Below are positions 22,726-33,105 of a stretch of DNA of 64,000 bases, piece by piece. Location of the stretch: the NCBI GenBank assembly GCA_016802295.1, contig JAESIW010000122.1, positions 186,001 through 250,000 on the forward strand, in the 5' to 3' direction. Position 1 is the first letter of the stretch. Every line of letters begins with the position of its first letter. The stretch is from Brachionus rotundiformis. Taxonomy: Eukaryota; Rotifera; Eurotatoria; Ploima; Brachionidae. The notes below the pieces were generated by a model. That model saw only the letters and a list, made by a program, of their open reading frames with translations. It had not been told where the DNA came from and ran no database searches. The position numbers were made by a program, and so were the translations under genes.

Positions 22726-23490
22726 ATGACTGGTACCAAGAGCTATTATGAAATACTCGAGCTGGACAGCTCGGCAAGTGAGTCGGAGATAAAAAAAGCG
22801 TATCGCCGCTTGGCGCTCAGATGGCACCCGGACAAAAACCAGAGCAACCCAAAAGAAGCCGAAATGCGCTTCAAGGAAATATCCGAGGCCTACGAAGTCC
22901 TGTCCGACAGTAAGTGCTTTAAGCCAGATATCCCTGATTACGACTATTCCGCCAACTATCAGGACTACTTCGAGTGGCTCGAGCAGGAAAAAAAGCGCTC
23001 TGCCAGGCCCCATTTTGTCTTCCATGGCACCACGTCTTTCACAGTTCCCAAGCATGGCAAATATAAGCGCGAGTTTAGGCACAAAAAAGCCCACTATGAG
23101 ACCTACTCGGCCCGCCAAGTCCAACAACTTATTGACAGTATTGTGGACGATCCTAGATGGTGGGTGCACTTTTCCAAGCCGCCTCCCAGAGGCCACTGCT
23201 CCAGTCTCAAGACTCCATGCGAGTTTGACACTCGTTTATTCAAGCCTAAACCCAAATCTTATCCAAAAACCAAGACCAAACCTTCCAGGCCTAAAAAAAA
23301 ACCTTCCTTTAAGCCCAACAGACCTAGGAAAAATAAATTCAAAATTTATCTTGTCTCTTATTTGTGTAGAATTGTAAATAAAACTGATAAAAAAAGTCTT
23401 CTACCAGCATTTAGGCTGTTTAAGAATCGAGCCGAAAGATTAAAATTATTCAGTAAGATTAAATGTCATAGCCCATGTAGAGATAGATAG
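22726..23490 (+). CDS. Alternative intron-1-retaining isoform of DnaJ A
   Basis: If the first donor (after 22909) is not used, the J-domain frame continues for 193 more codons to a stop at 23488-23490, giving 254 residues. The intron part is much richer in GC than the other introns here and uses coding-like codons. It encodes an acidic/aromatic start (DYDYSANYQDYFEWLEQEK), a middle with DPRWWVHFSKPPPRG, and a Lys/Pro-rich basic tail. AATAAA signals at 23540-23549 lie after this stop but before the exon-2 acceptor at 23596, as expected for a composite terminal exon. The product would keep a J domain but lack the Gly/Phe, Ser-rich and C-terminal blocks. I recognise no domain in the novel tail. 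Confidence 0.65.
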   Translation: MTGTKSYYEILELDSSASESEIKKAYRRLALRWHPDKNQSNPKEAEMRFKEISEAYEVLSDSKCFKPDIPDYDYSANYQDYFEWLEQEKKRSARPHFVFHGTTSFTVPKHGKYKREFRHKKAHYETYSARQVQQLIDSIVDDPRWWVHFSKPPPRGHCSSLKTPCEFDTRLFKPKPKSYPKTKTKPSRPKKKPSFKPNRPRKNKFKIYLVSYLCRIVNKTDKKSLLPAFRLFKNRAERLKLFSKIKCHSPCRDR

Positions 23491-24263
23491 CTCTAACCGG
23501 AATAGAATTAATTATAGTTTTTTTTTTTTTTTGATCTAAAATAAATAAATTTTTATCATAAAATAAAATTTTAATAGATATAATTTTAATTTGTAGAAAA
23601 TAAGAGAGAAATATATGACAAATATGGCAAAGAGGGTTTGATGAGAGGCAGTGGTGGAGCTGGTGGTGCCGAGTTTGATTTTGACATATCGAGCTTCTTT
23701 GGCGGCCGAGGCCGAAGACCATCAGGCTTCAGATTCAGAAGTCCAGCGGACATTTTCGAAGAGTTTTTCGGCACGAACAACATATTTGACCTAATTGGTA
23801 AATAAATTTCTAATTGCTTGGAAACTAGACTAATTAATTATTTTGTGCCAAGATGAGGACATGTTTTTCTCGTCGGGCCCGAGAGACAATCAAAAGAGAT
23901 CGCAAAGAAGCAGAAATGGAAACGCCCAGACCAACTTGATTCAGTCGATGTTCGGGTTCCCGGGTGGCAACGACTTTGGCTCGGGCTTTGCCACATTTTC
24001 CTCTTTTTCTTCCATGGGCGGCAATGGTCATGGAATGATGAAGTCAACTTCCAAATCTACCAAAATGGTCAATGGAAAAAAATTCGTCACAACAAAGTAA
24101 GCAAGACCGGAAACAATGGTCTTTGGAACTAATTTTAATTTAATGTGTTTCTTATTTAAGAATTGTAGAGAACGGCGTGGAGACTGTGATCACCGAAGAG
24201 GACGGTGTGGTCAAGTCGAAGACAGTCAATGGTGTGCCTGAATCAATTGAATATAAAAAATAA
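22726..24263 (+). CDS. dnajb6-like: DNAJB6-like J-domain co-chaperone A (spliced form)
   Basis: Four exons: 22726-22909, 23597-23797, 23853-24096 and 24161-24263; phases 1, 1 and 2 all match; 243 residues. The N-terminal J domain (about 4-70) has the HPD tripeptide in RWHPDKN, needed to stimulate Hsp70 ATP hydrolysis. A Gly/Phe-rich part (SPADIFEEFFGTNNIFDLI) follows, then a Ser-rich segment and the C-terminal MVNGKKFVTTK / IVENGVETV / TVNG block typical of the DNAJB2/6/7/8 group. In that group the Ser/Thr-rich part suppresses aggregation of misfolded proteins. It is the closest paralogue of gene D at 59563-60443, sharing the last intron position and phase. Intron 1 can instead be read through (separate entry). 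Confidence 0.88.
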
Positions 24264-24723
24264 ACTATTTATTATATTTGAACATTCTAATTTTTGTATA
24301 ATCTATTTTTCGTACAACATTAATTTAATAAAAAAAATTAGTTGAGATTTTAAAAAAATGTTTTATTAAATTTTTTGTACAGATAATTTATTAAAATTTT
24401 AATTTAACATGCATTTAAATTAGTCTTGCGCATAAATAAATAGATAAATTTTAGAATAGAAAATTATTAAATTATCCAAATGGTAGATATTTATTTTATT
24501 TAAAATGTATTTTATCTATTAAAAAATAAATATAAAATAGATAAATTAAATATCTTAAAATATTTTAATTAAATCGCTGACAGAAAAATTGAATAATTAA
24601 CTACAGGTATGATTTCATGATTATAGGTATTTATGAATGCTAAAAAAAAGCTAAAAATATTACCAAAATTGTAATAAATTCACAGAGCTTATTTAATTTA
24701 GAAATAATTTTTTGTAACAATAG

Positions 24724-25362
24724 ATGGCTTCGGAAAATTATTATAATATTCTTGAAGTAAATAGAAATGCCAGCCAAGAAGAAATAAAGCAGGCGTATCG
24801 AAGACTGGCGCTCAAATGGCACCCGGACAAGAACTTGGAAAATAAAGAAAGAGCAGAATTTATGTTCAAAAAAATAACCGAAGCTTATGAAGTATTATCT
24901 GATCCGAAGCAAAGGGATTTGTATGACCGATATGGCAAAACAGGACCAAGTGACTTGGTGACAGCGCCTAGAAAAGAATCTGGAATTTCAATCAGGGTGT
25001 TCAAATTCAGAGACCCGAACGAGGTGTTCAGGGACTTTTTTAAAAATGAGTCTTCGCCATGGAATTTCACAAGTGACCAATTCAATTTCGATGATGACTT
25101 TATCCCATTGCCAGCATTCAGTTCGGCTTCTAAAAGCACTACGATCAAGAAAATTAATGGTGTAAAATATGAAACAATTCGAATATGCCAAGATGGAAAC
25201 GAAACTGTAATCCAAAAGGAAAATGGTAAAATAAAGTCCAAGACTGTCAATGGAAAAGCAGAGATTTTTGAAAAAAAGACTGAATCAAATAACGAAATAA
25301 AAAGTAAAAAGAAATCGTCAAATTTTATCAATGGAGTTAAAAAATTATTTAAATTAAGATAA
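24724..25362 (+). CDS. dnajb6-like: DNAJB6-like J-domain co-chaperone B, intronless
   Basis: Single exon, 212 residues. The J domain (about 4-70) carries HPD in KWHPDKN and DRYGKTG. A short linker with DPNEVFRDFF and a C-terminal INGVKYETIRI / ETVIQKENGKIKSKTVNG block place it with the DNAJB6-like paralogues. The Ser-rich central segment is short and Gly is scarce. A basic, Lys-rich tail (about 185-212, ending KKLFKLR) is particular to this copy and could act in nuclear or membrane targeting (inference). It lacks the introns of copies A and D and is tail-to-tail with copy C, about 105 bp apart. An AG directly precedes the ATG, compatible with an untranslated 5' exon or a trans-splice acceptor. 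Confidence 0.85.
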   Translation: MASENYYNILEVNRNASQEEIKQAYRRLALKWHPDKNLENKERAEFMFKKITEAYEVLSDPKQRDLYDRYGKTGPSDLVTAPRKESGISIRVFKFRDPNEVFRDFFKNESSPWNFTSDQFNFDDDFIPLPAFSSASKSTTIKKINGVKYETIRICQDGNETVIQKENGKIKSKTVNGKAEIFEKKTESNNEIKSKKKSSNFINGVKKLFKLR

Positions 25363-25466
25363 AAATTATTATTAATTTTTCTAATTAAGTCCAGCTGTAA
25401 TAAATTAATTATTAAAATTTTAAATAAAACTTTAATTATTTATTCTTTACATTTAAATTAAATAAT

Positions 25467-26144
25467 TTAAAAAGAGTTTTTTTTATTTTCATTTTTAATG
25501 GCTTCCAAATTTTGAGGTTGTCCATTTACTGTTTTGGACTTAATTACACCATTTTCTTTTCTAATCACTGTTTCCACACCACCCTCTTGTATTTTAATTG
25601 TCTCATACTTTCTTCCATTTACCATTCTGGTCGAACTTGTTGTGGAACTAACATTGGTCGGCATGTCAAAGTCACTTTGGTCAAAAAAAGAGCCAAAATT
25701 TGAGAATGAAGAAAAGCCTCTGTTATTGCTGAAAATATTGTTCCTGAGTCCGAAAGGTTGCGCAAAAAATTGCCTCTCAAAACCTCCAAATTGGTTGTTC
25801 ATCAAGTCAAAAATACTTGTACTTCCAAAAAAGTCTCTGAAAACATCATTCGGATCCCTGAATCGGCTGAATAAATCGAATTCTTGACCATAGACGTCTT
25901 CTGGTGACATCTCCGAAACATCAGGGCTCAACTTTCCATACCTGTCGTAGATCTCCTTTTTTTTTGGATCGGACAGAACCTCATAAGCTTCAGAGACTTT
26001 TTTAAACTCATACTCGGCTAGTTCCTTATTTTCCGGATTCTTGTCCGGGTGCCAAATCAAAGCAAGTCTTCTATAGGCCTTACGAATTTCATCCTGATTG
26101 GCATTACCATTTATTTCAAGAACATCATAATAATTTTCTTCCAT
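25467..26144 (-). CDS. dnajb6-like: DNAJB6-like J-domain co-chaperone C, intronless
   Basis: Single exon on the minus strand, 225 residues. The J domain (about 4-70) has HPD in IWHPDKN. It continues with FRDPNDVFRDFFGSTSIFDL, a Phe/Asn/Ser-rich middle (about 120-160), and the C-terminal MVNGRKYETIKI / VETVIRKENGVIKSKTVNG block. It is most like copy B in the J domain and C-terminus, suggesting one intron-less ancestor duplicated into a convergent pair. Function as for the family: recruits and stimulates Hsp70. Confidence 0.86.
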   Translation of the reverse strand: MEENYYDVLEINGNANQDEIRKAYRRLALIWHPDKNPENKELAEYEFKKVSEAYEVLSDPKKKEIYDRYGKLSPDVSEMSPEDVYGQEFDLFSRFRDPNDVFRDFFGSTSIFDLMNNQFGGFERQFFAQPFGLRNNIFSNNRGFSSFSNFGSFFDQSDFDMPTNVSSTTSSTRMVNGRKYETIKIQEGGVETVIRKENGVIKSKTVNGQPQNLEAIKNENKKNSF

Positions 26145-26488
26145 TTTTCAAATTAAATGTAATTTCAGTATGTGAATCATTTTTATTTTTATTCTAAGAG
26201 ATAATATTTTTGCATTTGGATAAGGATTGGTCTACAGGGCTGAATTTTATTTGTCTCATTAAAAATTTTTGAATAAATTATAAAAATTTTCCTTAAGTTT
26301 AAATAAAGGAAAATTTTAAATTTTGGTCAATTGCCTAATGGTGCTATTTGCTTATGGTTACTAATCCCAACCAAATGTTAAATTTGTTTTGACTTATTAA
26401 ATTAAAAACTTTTTAAAAAAATAATTACTAAATTTTAAAATATAATTTATTAAAACTTAATGTACAAAACTAAAACAATTTTGATAAA
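26145..26488. other. Intergenic between DnaJ C and OS-9
   Basis: AT-rich spacer holding the 5' flank of the minus-strand DnaJ C gene and the 3' flank of the minus-strand OS-9 gene. Nothing specific seen. Confidence 0.5.
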
Positions 26489-28019
26489 TCAATAAACAAT
26501 AAGATTAGCAGTGTCTGTATCGTAATTTTTATCAATATTTTTTGCTTGACCAATGCTATCTTTACCATAAATTTGATTATAATTTGCATTCATTCTGGTA
26601 AACTTTTGTCTATCTTCACCACTCTCGAACAAATTAGATATTAGAGAGTTAAAATTATTAGTACCAAATAAACTATTTGTATCTAGTTTGATTATTTTTA
26701 TTTTTATCTTATCTTTGGCATATTTTTCCGACTTGGATAATTTTTCTTTCAATTTAGCCTCCAACTCTTCAACATTTATTTCATCAGCATCTTTAAACAT
26801 GTCTGTAGGTTCACTTATAACTTGGCCCTGTGCAGTGCCAGATTCAATATTTTCCAGAATGTTGTCCATTTTTTTGGACAATTTGTCAAATAAAAGGTCA
26901 TTTTTGCTCATTTCTGAGTCTGTTTCCTCAATGAGATTATTTAACTTGTCCATGTTTTTGTCCGATTTTATCTCCTGGGTCTTGGTCATCAAGTTTTGCA
27001 GTTTTTTTTCACTATTTTCGAGTTCTAGTGCCAATTCTTGGTTTATTGTGGTCAATTGATCAATGTCGGACAAAGTCTCCGACTCAACTTCACTTGATTC
27101 TGAACTTTCTTTTTCTTTATTGGCCACGTACGTCTCAAACACTTGATCACTGACCACCGGACTACATTTCAACTCATGGCTAATTTGCTTTTTGCTGAAA
27201 TTTGGCACTGAACACAATGACTGACTTTGGACAAATATTTCGTACACACAAGTCTCAATTTCGTTGACCATTTCTATCCGGTCTTGGCCTCGTTCATCAC
27301 AAAATATCTAAAAAAATTAAAAATTATCTCTTGTCTACCACAATGGAACTGTTTACTTTGGCAGTGGCTTTTCTGGGTTTGTTAATCAATTCGCACAAAC
27401 TACCATCCTCAAAATATTGCTCATGGTACAGAATATCATACCTAATTGGATACTTTTTTGCCTCATCGGCACTTAGCCAGTCAAAGTTATGACTAAAATT
27501 GCCAAGACTAATTTTTTCACCCTCTATACTTCCATTTGATAGCAGGTGGTACTGTTTTACATACTTTCCAAAGCACAATTCATATGTCCACCAACCAGTG
27601 TTTTTGAATAGACAAATATTGGATTCATTGAGCTTGGACATTTGTTGCTGGACTTTAGAGTCGATTTGGGAAAAGTTGAATTGTTGCTTAAGTGGACTTT
27701 TAGTCGAATACTGGTCGTGGACAGCTGACTTGGTAAACAAAGATAACAAAGAATTTTCTTCTATGTCCAGCTCGATTTCTTGGTCAAAATCTTGTGACAG
27801 TTCAAAAGAACAAGTGAATAGCTGTCCATTAATAGACCTGATCAAAATGGTTTCGGCTTGGGACTTGATGGAGGTCGATGCATGCAAATTTTGGTCAATG
27901 TCTATGTGATAGCGAATATTCTCGAGCTCGTGTCTGTCTACTTTGGAGCCTATGGACAGCTCAGAGGCCACCACATGACAAGCCAAATAGCTTATTATAA
28001 ACTGAATGACAAAAATCAT
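26489..28019 (-). CDS. os9: OS-9-like ER lectin (ERAD)
   Basis: Two exons on the minus strand, 28019-27339 and 27307-26489, 499 residues. OS-9 binds trimmed N-glycans of misfolded ER proteins through its MRH domain and delivers them to the HRD1 ubiquitin ligase complex. Visible: a signal peptide (about 1-18), then the MRH domain starting CLFKNTGWWTYELCFGKYVK with the tandem Trp, QYH, the C-x-L-x-x-KPR segment, and after the intron CDERGQ then EIETCVYEI. The residues that contact mannose in characterised OS-9 (Trp-Trp, Gln, Arg, Glu, Tyr) are all in place. The second half is an acidic coiled-coil-like region (about 285-420). The intron is only 31 bp (27338-27308; a 34-bp alternative uses GTGGTA). 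No ER-retention tetrapeptide, as is usual for OS-9. Confidence 0.9.
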
Positions 28020-28296
28020 TTTGATTTGTGAAATTTAAAATAAATTATTAAATATATTCTTTGTTTTAAATTATTTCTTTATTAACATTAATTTTATATT
28101 CAAATGAATACCTAAATGGAAAATTTTTTAGCAAAAAAAAGTTATTGATGTTTTGGTAAATAAGATAAATAAGAAAAAAAATAGTTTAATTAATTAGTTT
28201 TATTTATACATTGATTGATATCAAAATTTTAAATTTAGATAAAAAACTATTATTATTCTAATTTTGAAAATAGGCCTGTAAGTGAAATTAAAGGTT

Positions 28297-29920
28297 TTAA
28301 AAATGGCTATTTAGCTCATTAATCAGAAAACCAAGATTCCAGCCAACGTCATATCCATTTATCTAAAATGGAATAAATTTATTCTAGTAAAACATAAAAA
28401 CAGTGGTTTACTTTTTCAACAAAATGAACTTTTTCAAATGTATGGATGCCAAACTTTGCCAAAAGTTCCAAAACATAAACGCCCTGAAAGCATAAGCTGT
28501 CCAGCCAGGGTCCCAGGTCTGATCCTAGCATGGTGTCTCTGTTTACCAAGTCCTCATAGTTTGACGAGCACAAAAACTCTGTCGCGTTCCTAAAGCCTTC
28601 AATATCGGAATCAAAACTGGAATTGAACAGAAGATTGGTTGCTCGAATCGTGTAGTAAAAAACTGATATAGCCTTTTTATTAAATATAATTTTAATAAAT
28701 AAATATATTTTTTTAAAAAATATTTTTACATAAAACTGGACTCCAGTGGTATTTGGAAATCTAACACTTTTGAACGAACAAGCATCGTAGCCTGTTTGGC
28801 ACTCTTTTTTACCACTGAGCAAATTTTTAACCTCAACTTGACACTTTTTAAAGTCAGAAGTTCCCTTTAAAGTTACATTAAAATCAGACAGATTAAGTGA
28901 CTGGTTCTTAATGCTTCCACTACCACATGGTGAACTTAGAATATTGGCTGTTCGAAACTTGGTCTCAAAATTTTTTGGCATACATGGTGATGAAACACTC
29001 TCTGAATTATTCGAGATGTTAATTAAACTAGTTCTGTAGACCAATTTAGCCTGATCTATACCAAAGCACAAGAATGATTGACTGTAAATTGAATAATTTG
29101 TTCCAAATAGTTTTTTATTCAATAGATTGTTGGCTAAAGATTGGTTTACTGGAACAAAAGAGATCTGAGTGGATGCCCCACCGAGGTCCAAAATACCTTT
29201 GGTACTATCATTAGTGTTCTAGAGAGAAAAAATGGTAAAAATAAATGCTTGATTGGTTGCTTTTTACCTTATGAAAATTGTTTTCCAAAAAATTTGCAGT
29301 TATCCAAGCATTCAAAGCTTCGTCCCTGCCACTTATGGTCTCTACCTGAGACTCGTTTTTAAACAAAAATCCAGATTGACTAAAAAAGTGACGAATCATG
29401 TGGAATATTTGGCTAGAAGCAGAAGCAGAATTCAATTCAGAGAGTCTCATACCAGCAGTAGCCTTCAAGGTGATCAGGGTCTGGTTCCACTTGGTTGCGG
29501 GCACCAGCTTGTAGGCTTTGATCATGCAGTTGGAAAAACAGTGCTTCAGTTGCGAGTATGACTTAATAGTAGAAATACCCTTGTCTAAATGGAAAGAATA
29601 GGATAAGATAAGATAAGATTAGATGAGACTTTTGGTCAAAGTGTTTGGTGCTACCTTTGGTTCGGCATGAGCCGATTTGGCGCAGTGTAATGTTCGAATT
29701 TATGCTGTTGGTAAAGTCGTTCAGGTATTCGTAGACATACATTCTGGTGCCACTTGATCCAGCGTCGAATTGGATCGCATACTTTTTGGTCAAATTTAGA
29801 CAAATTAGATAAATCAAATAGAAAATATGGTCAAAATTTTATTTCAAGTACATCTATCTCGCTACGAACTGAATTCAAATTGGCTACACAAATAATCAAA
29901 GCTACTCTATACAGAAGCAT
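28297..29920 (-). CDS. entpd: CD39/ENTPD-family nucleoside triphosphate diphosphohydrolase, apparently secreted
   Basis: Six exons on the minus strand: 29920-29852, 29781-29655, 29584-29268, 29218-28730, 28672-28412 and 28362-28297; phases all match; 442 residues. These enzymes hydrolyse extracellular or lumenal NTPs and NDPs. All five apyrase conserved regions are visible: DAGSSGTRMYVY, KATAGMRL, DEALNAWITANF, DLGGASTQISF and DVGWNLGF. The segment FGTNYSIYSQSFLCFG resembles the cell-surface ENTPD1/2/3/8 branch. Unlike those, the N-terminal hydrophobic stretch looks like a signal peptide and the protein stops 11 residues after ACR5 with no C-terminal TM, so a soluble secreted enzyme is inferred. 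Intron 4 (28729-28673) is 57 bp, a multiple of three, and free of stops. Confidence 0.9.
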
Positions 29921-32680
29921 TTTGAATAAATGAATTAATAATTGCTTTATAATGCATTTATTTATATTTGATTTAAAAAAAAAAATTTTTTTTTTTTTCA
30001 AATAAAGGTTAATTGAAGATTTAAACAAAAAAAATTTTAAATATTATCACGTTTTTAAAATTGATAATTAAATGATAAGATTGTGATGATTTTTTCATGC
30101 TTTGGAAGCTTTTTCAATTAAAATAAATTCAAAAATTTAACTTTAAATTTTAACATTTTAATATTATAATCTTTTTTGTTCTAATAATTTATCTCATGAT
30201 TCAACTAAATGCTTGTTATTTACTTTTAAAAGTTTAGATAAATAGATAGGCTAGAATGATGGCTTGGTTTTAGCACCTTGAAGGAGATAGCTTCTAAATT
30301 CTATTATAATAAATTCAGAAAAATCAATCAATAAAGTATTAGAAAAATAATTTAGAACAAAATAATTTTCTATGAAAAAACCTATTTTAAAATTTGATTC
30401 AAATTTGTTTATTCTTAATTATGGATAAGAGATTAGTCTGTTTTTACACTTCAAATAAAGTAGGTAATAACAACAATGAAACAATGAGAGGTTCTTAAAA
30501 GCTTATTGTACCAAGTGCTCAATTTAATTTTAAAATTTCAACTTCTGGACAACTTGACCATTATTCCAATTTAATTAACCATTAAGAGATATTTTTTAAA
30601 TAAATTAATGCTAATATTTCAATTTGCTGTCTTTTATTTACGAGCTAGGTAAAATAAAAACCATTTGGCAACTTAGTTGGTAAATTTTTTTAATAAAAAA
30701 ATAAATAATAAGATGCATTTATTATAAATTAAAATAGCGTTTTTGTTCTAGCTAAAAATTGCTCAAATTCACAAGCCTGATTAAAATAAATTATCTAATA
30801 TAATAAAATGTAAAATGAGAATAAATGCCCGACCGACACTAGACAAATAAATGATCTAAAATTTAATTTTTACAATTTTTCATTTCCAAATTGATTAATA
30901 AATTAGTTTATTATTCATACATTGAGAATATAATTATAACTTGAGCTTTATTTGGAGCGATTAAATTGAGTTTTGGCACACAATCTCAGGAAATAAATGC
31001 GGATAAAATTAACATTGAATAACAAAAGAGCCAAATTTTTATAAATATATTTTTTTTTAATTGTCAAGCCATCAATAAATTCAACTATTTTTTTTAATAT
31101 ATATATATTTTTTTTTATATTAAATTATTGCAAAATCATAATTTTGCCTATGAACAAATAAACTATGGCAAAAAATTTAAATACATAAAAAAATGCATTT
31201 AAATTTTAATATTTTTTTTCTATTTACCTTCTAATTTGCATGATTGAACCATACTAAAACACATACACAATTATTTTATCATAATTAAGCAATTACTCAC
31301 CACTGGGTGTCAATGAATTATGAGCGATAGTGGCAAAGTATACACCAGGTCTCTAAGACAAAAATACCAAGAGCCTAATATTTTAATGCTTCTAATCGAG
31401 CAAGCTTGGCTGGCTTCTTTGCCATTAAGTTTATTTTTATTAAAATAAAAAAGGTTAATTGAATTAAATTAAACTCTTTTTTTCGAAAAAAAAAATAAAA
31501 GCAATGCAGCCTTTCATCAGTCTTAAGACCAGATGAAAGTTTTATCTTGGTAAAATATTGGCGAAAGCTTAATCGATCTATTGGCAGCTGAAGAGTCAAA
31601 ATCGATTAAGCGTCAAATGTTTACTCTAGAGGTGTTATCCGACTATGTGCTAATCTTTTAAGTAAATATGTTTTACTCAAATTAAATTTTTAATTTTTGA
31701 TAATCGAGTGGCGTGCCTCATTAGGGCCAAGACTAATCTCTGCTCAAACAGCTAAATTAGTATGGACACGGATTTGGCCTGACTGTATATAAGTCTATGC
31801 AGTCGATGACCATTGTTTCAAAAAATTGGTCAAAAAATGTACCTTTATTAAATTTTAACTTTTGTGCTGATTAAATGACAGAATTTTTTGTTGTGTTGTT
31901 TAAGTCTTAAGTGCCAATTTAGTCTAATTGACTGACCGGGGCTATTTTAAGAATTTTTTGTATTAAATTTTTTCATTTTAGATTTTATTTTAGTGGTATT
32001 TGACCAAACAAAAAATTATTAAAATTTGACTGATGAGAAAAATAATAATAATAATTAAGTTTTTTAATTAATAGGCGGCATTTGCTACGGGAAATAGATA
32101 AGATTTACAGTGAATGATATATTTGTTCGCTTTTTGGGAATTATCAGAGGAAATAGGAAATATTTTTATTTATACAAATAAATGATTAATCTATTGATAA
32201 GCAAATTTTATTCAAAGTTGTGTAACAATGAAAACTAATTACATGGAGAGAATTGGAATTGGCTGGAGAGCTGGCTGTTTTTTAAATACTCAAACTTGTA
32301 CTAACTAGGTCGTCGATCTTTTAATACAAAGTGTAAATAAATAATTTAAATTGCATACCTTGTTTTTAATTTAGTTCAAATCGATCTAGTCTATAACTGG
32401 TTTGAGCCAGCGGCGATCTTTGCCTAATTGAGACTTTGCTCTCAAGTCAAATACTTAGCAACGTTTTTAGACTTAAACTGGACTTTGTTTTCCGGCTTTT
32501 TTTTTGTTCATTTTTTAAATACGGAAAAAATTTAATTGCTTTTTAATTTTGGCTTCAAGAGGTTTTTTTTTGTCAACTAGAAATTATTTAGTTTGTATTT
32601 TTATAAGAATAAGTTTTGTTATTTGAACAAAATTTAGCCAAGTAATTGTTGAATAAGGTGAGCAGTTTATTTGCACTACT
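29921..32680. other. Intergenic with an unexplained exon-like island
   Basis: Very AT-rich. On the minus strand, around 31366-31290, an AG acceptor followed by a protein-like frame (RPGVYFATIAHNSLTPS) ending at a GTGAGT donor looks like a coding exon, and 31430-31380 contains a Lys/Ala/Leu-rich frame. I could not assemble a gene. Around 31568-31617 the 10-mer CTTAATCGAT and its complement form a potential hairpin or paired binding site. Confidence 0.35.
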
Positions 32681-33105
32681 GACCAACTGACCATGCTAAT
32701 TTTTCCCATTTTTTAATTGACTTAGCGCTGCCATTCGCTTGGTAACCAAGATATTCTTTAGGGTATGAGTTAATTATTACCAATTGAAGTAAAATAGTTT
32801 ATTATAAAGACAATTTTAGTCAAAAAAAATATTCAATTGGTGTTGACCAACTGACCATGCTAATTTTTCCCATTTTTTAATTGACTTAGCGCTGCCATTC
32901 GCTTGGTAACCAAGATATTCTTTAGAAAATGGCTCAATTATTACCAATTGAAGTAAAATAGTTTATTATAAAGACAATTTTAGTCAAAAAAAATATTCAA
33001 TTGGTGTTGACCAACTGACCATGCTAATTTTTCCCATTTTTTAATTGACTTAGCGCTGCCATTCGCTTGGTAACCAAGATATTCTTTAGGATATGAGTTA
33101 ATTAT
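32681..33105. repeat. Tandem repeat, 164-bp unit, about 2.6 copies
   Basis: Units start at 32681, 32845 and 33009 with GACCAACTGACCATGC. The first two are full-length and the third is broken off near 33105. Copies are nearly identical, differing mainly in a few bases after the shared segment ending ATATTCTTTAG. Each unit carries the GC-richer block GCGCTGCCATTCGCTTGGTA. It lies 0.5 kb upstream of the RBPMS start, so it is either a young satellite expansion or a duplicated regulatory block. Confidence 0.92.

Noticed and set aside
23015..23377. 120-codon + strand frame and the minus frame 23196-22678 over DnaJ A
   Set aside because: Both are shadows of the J-domain/retained-intron frame, which alone starts with a recognisable J domain.
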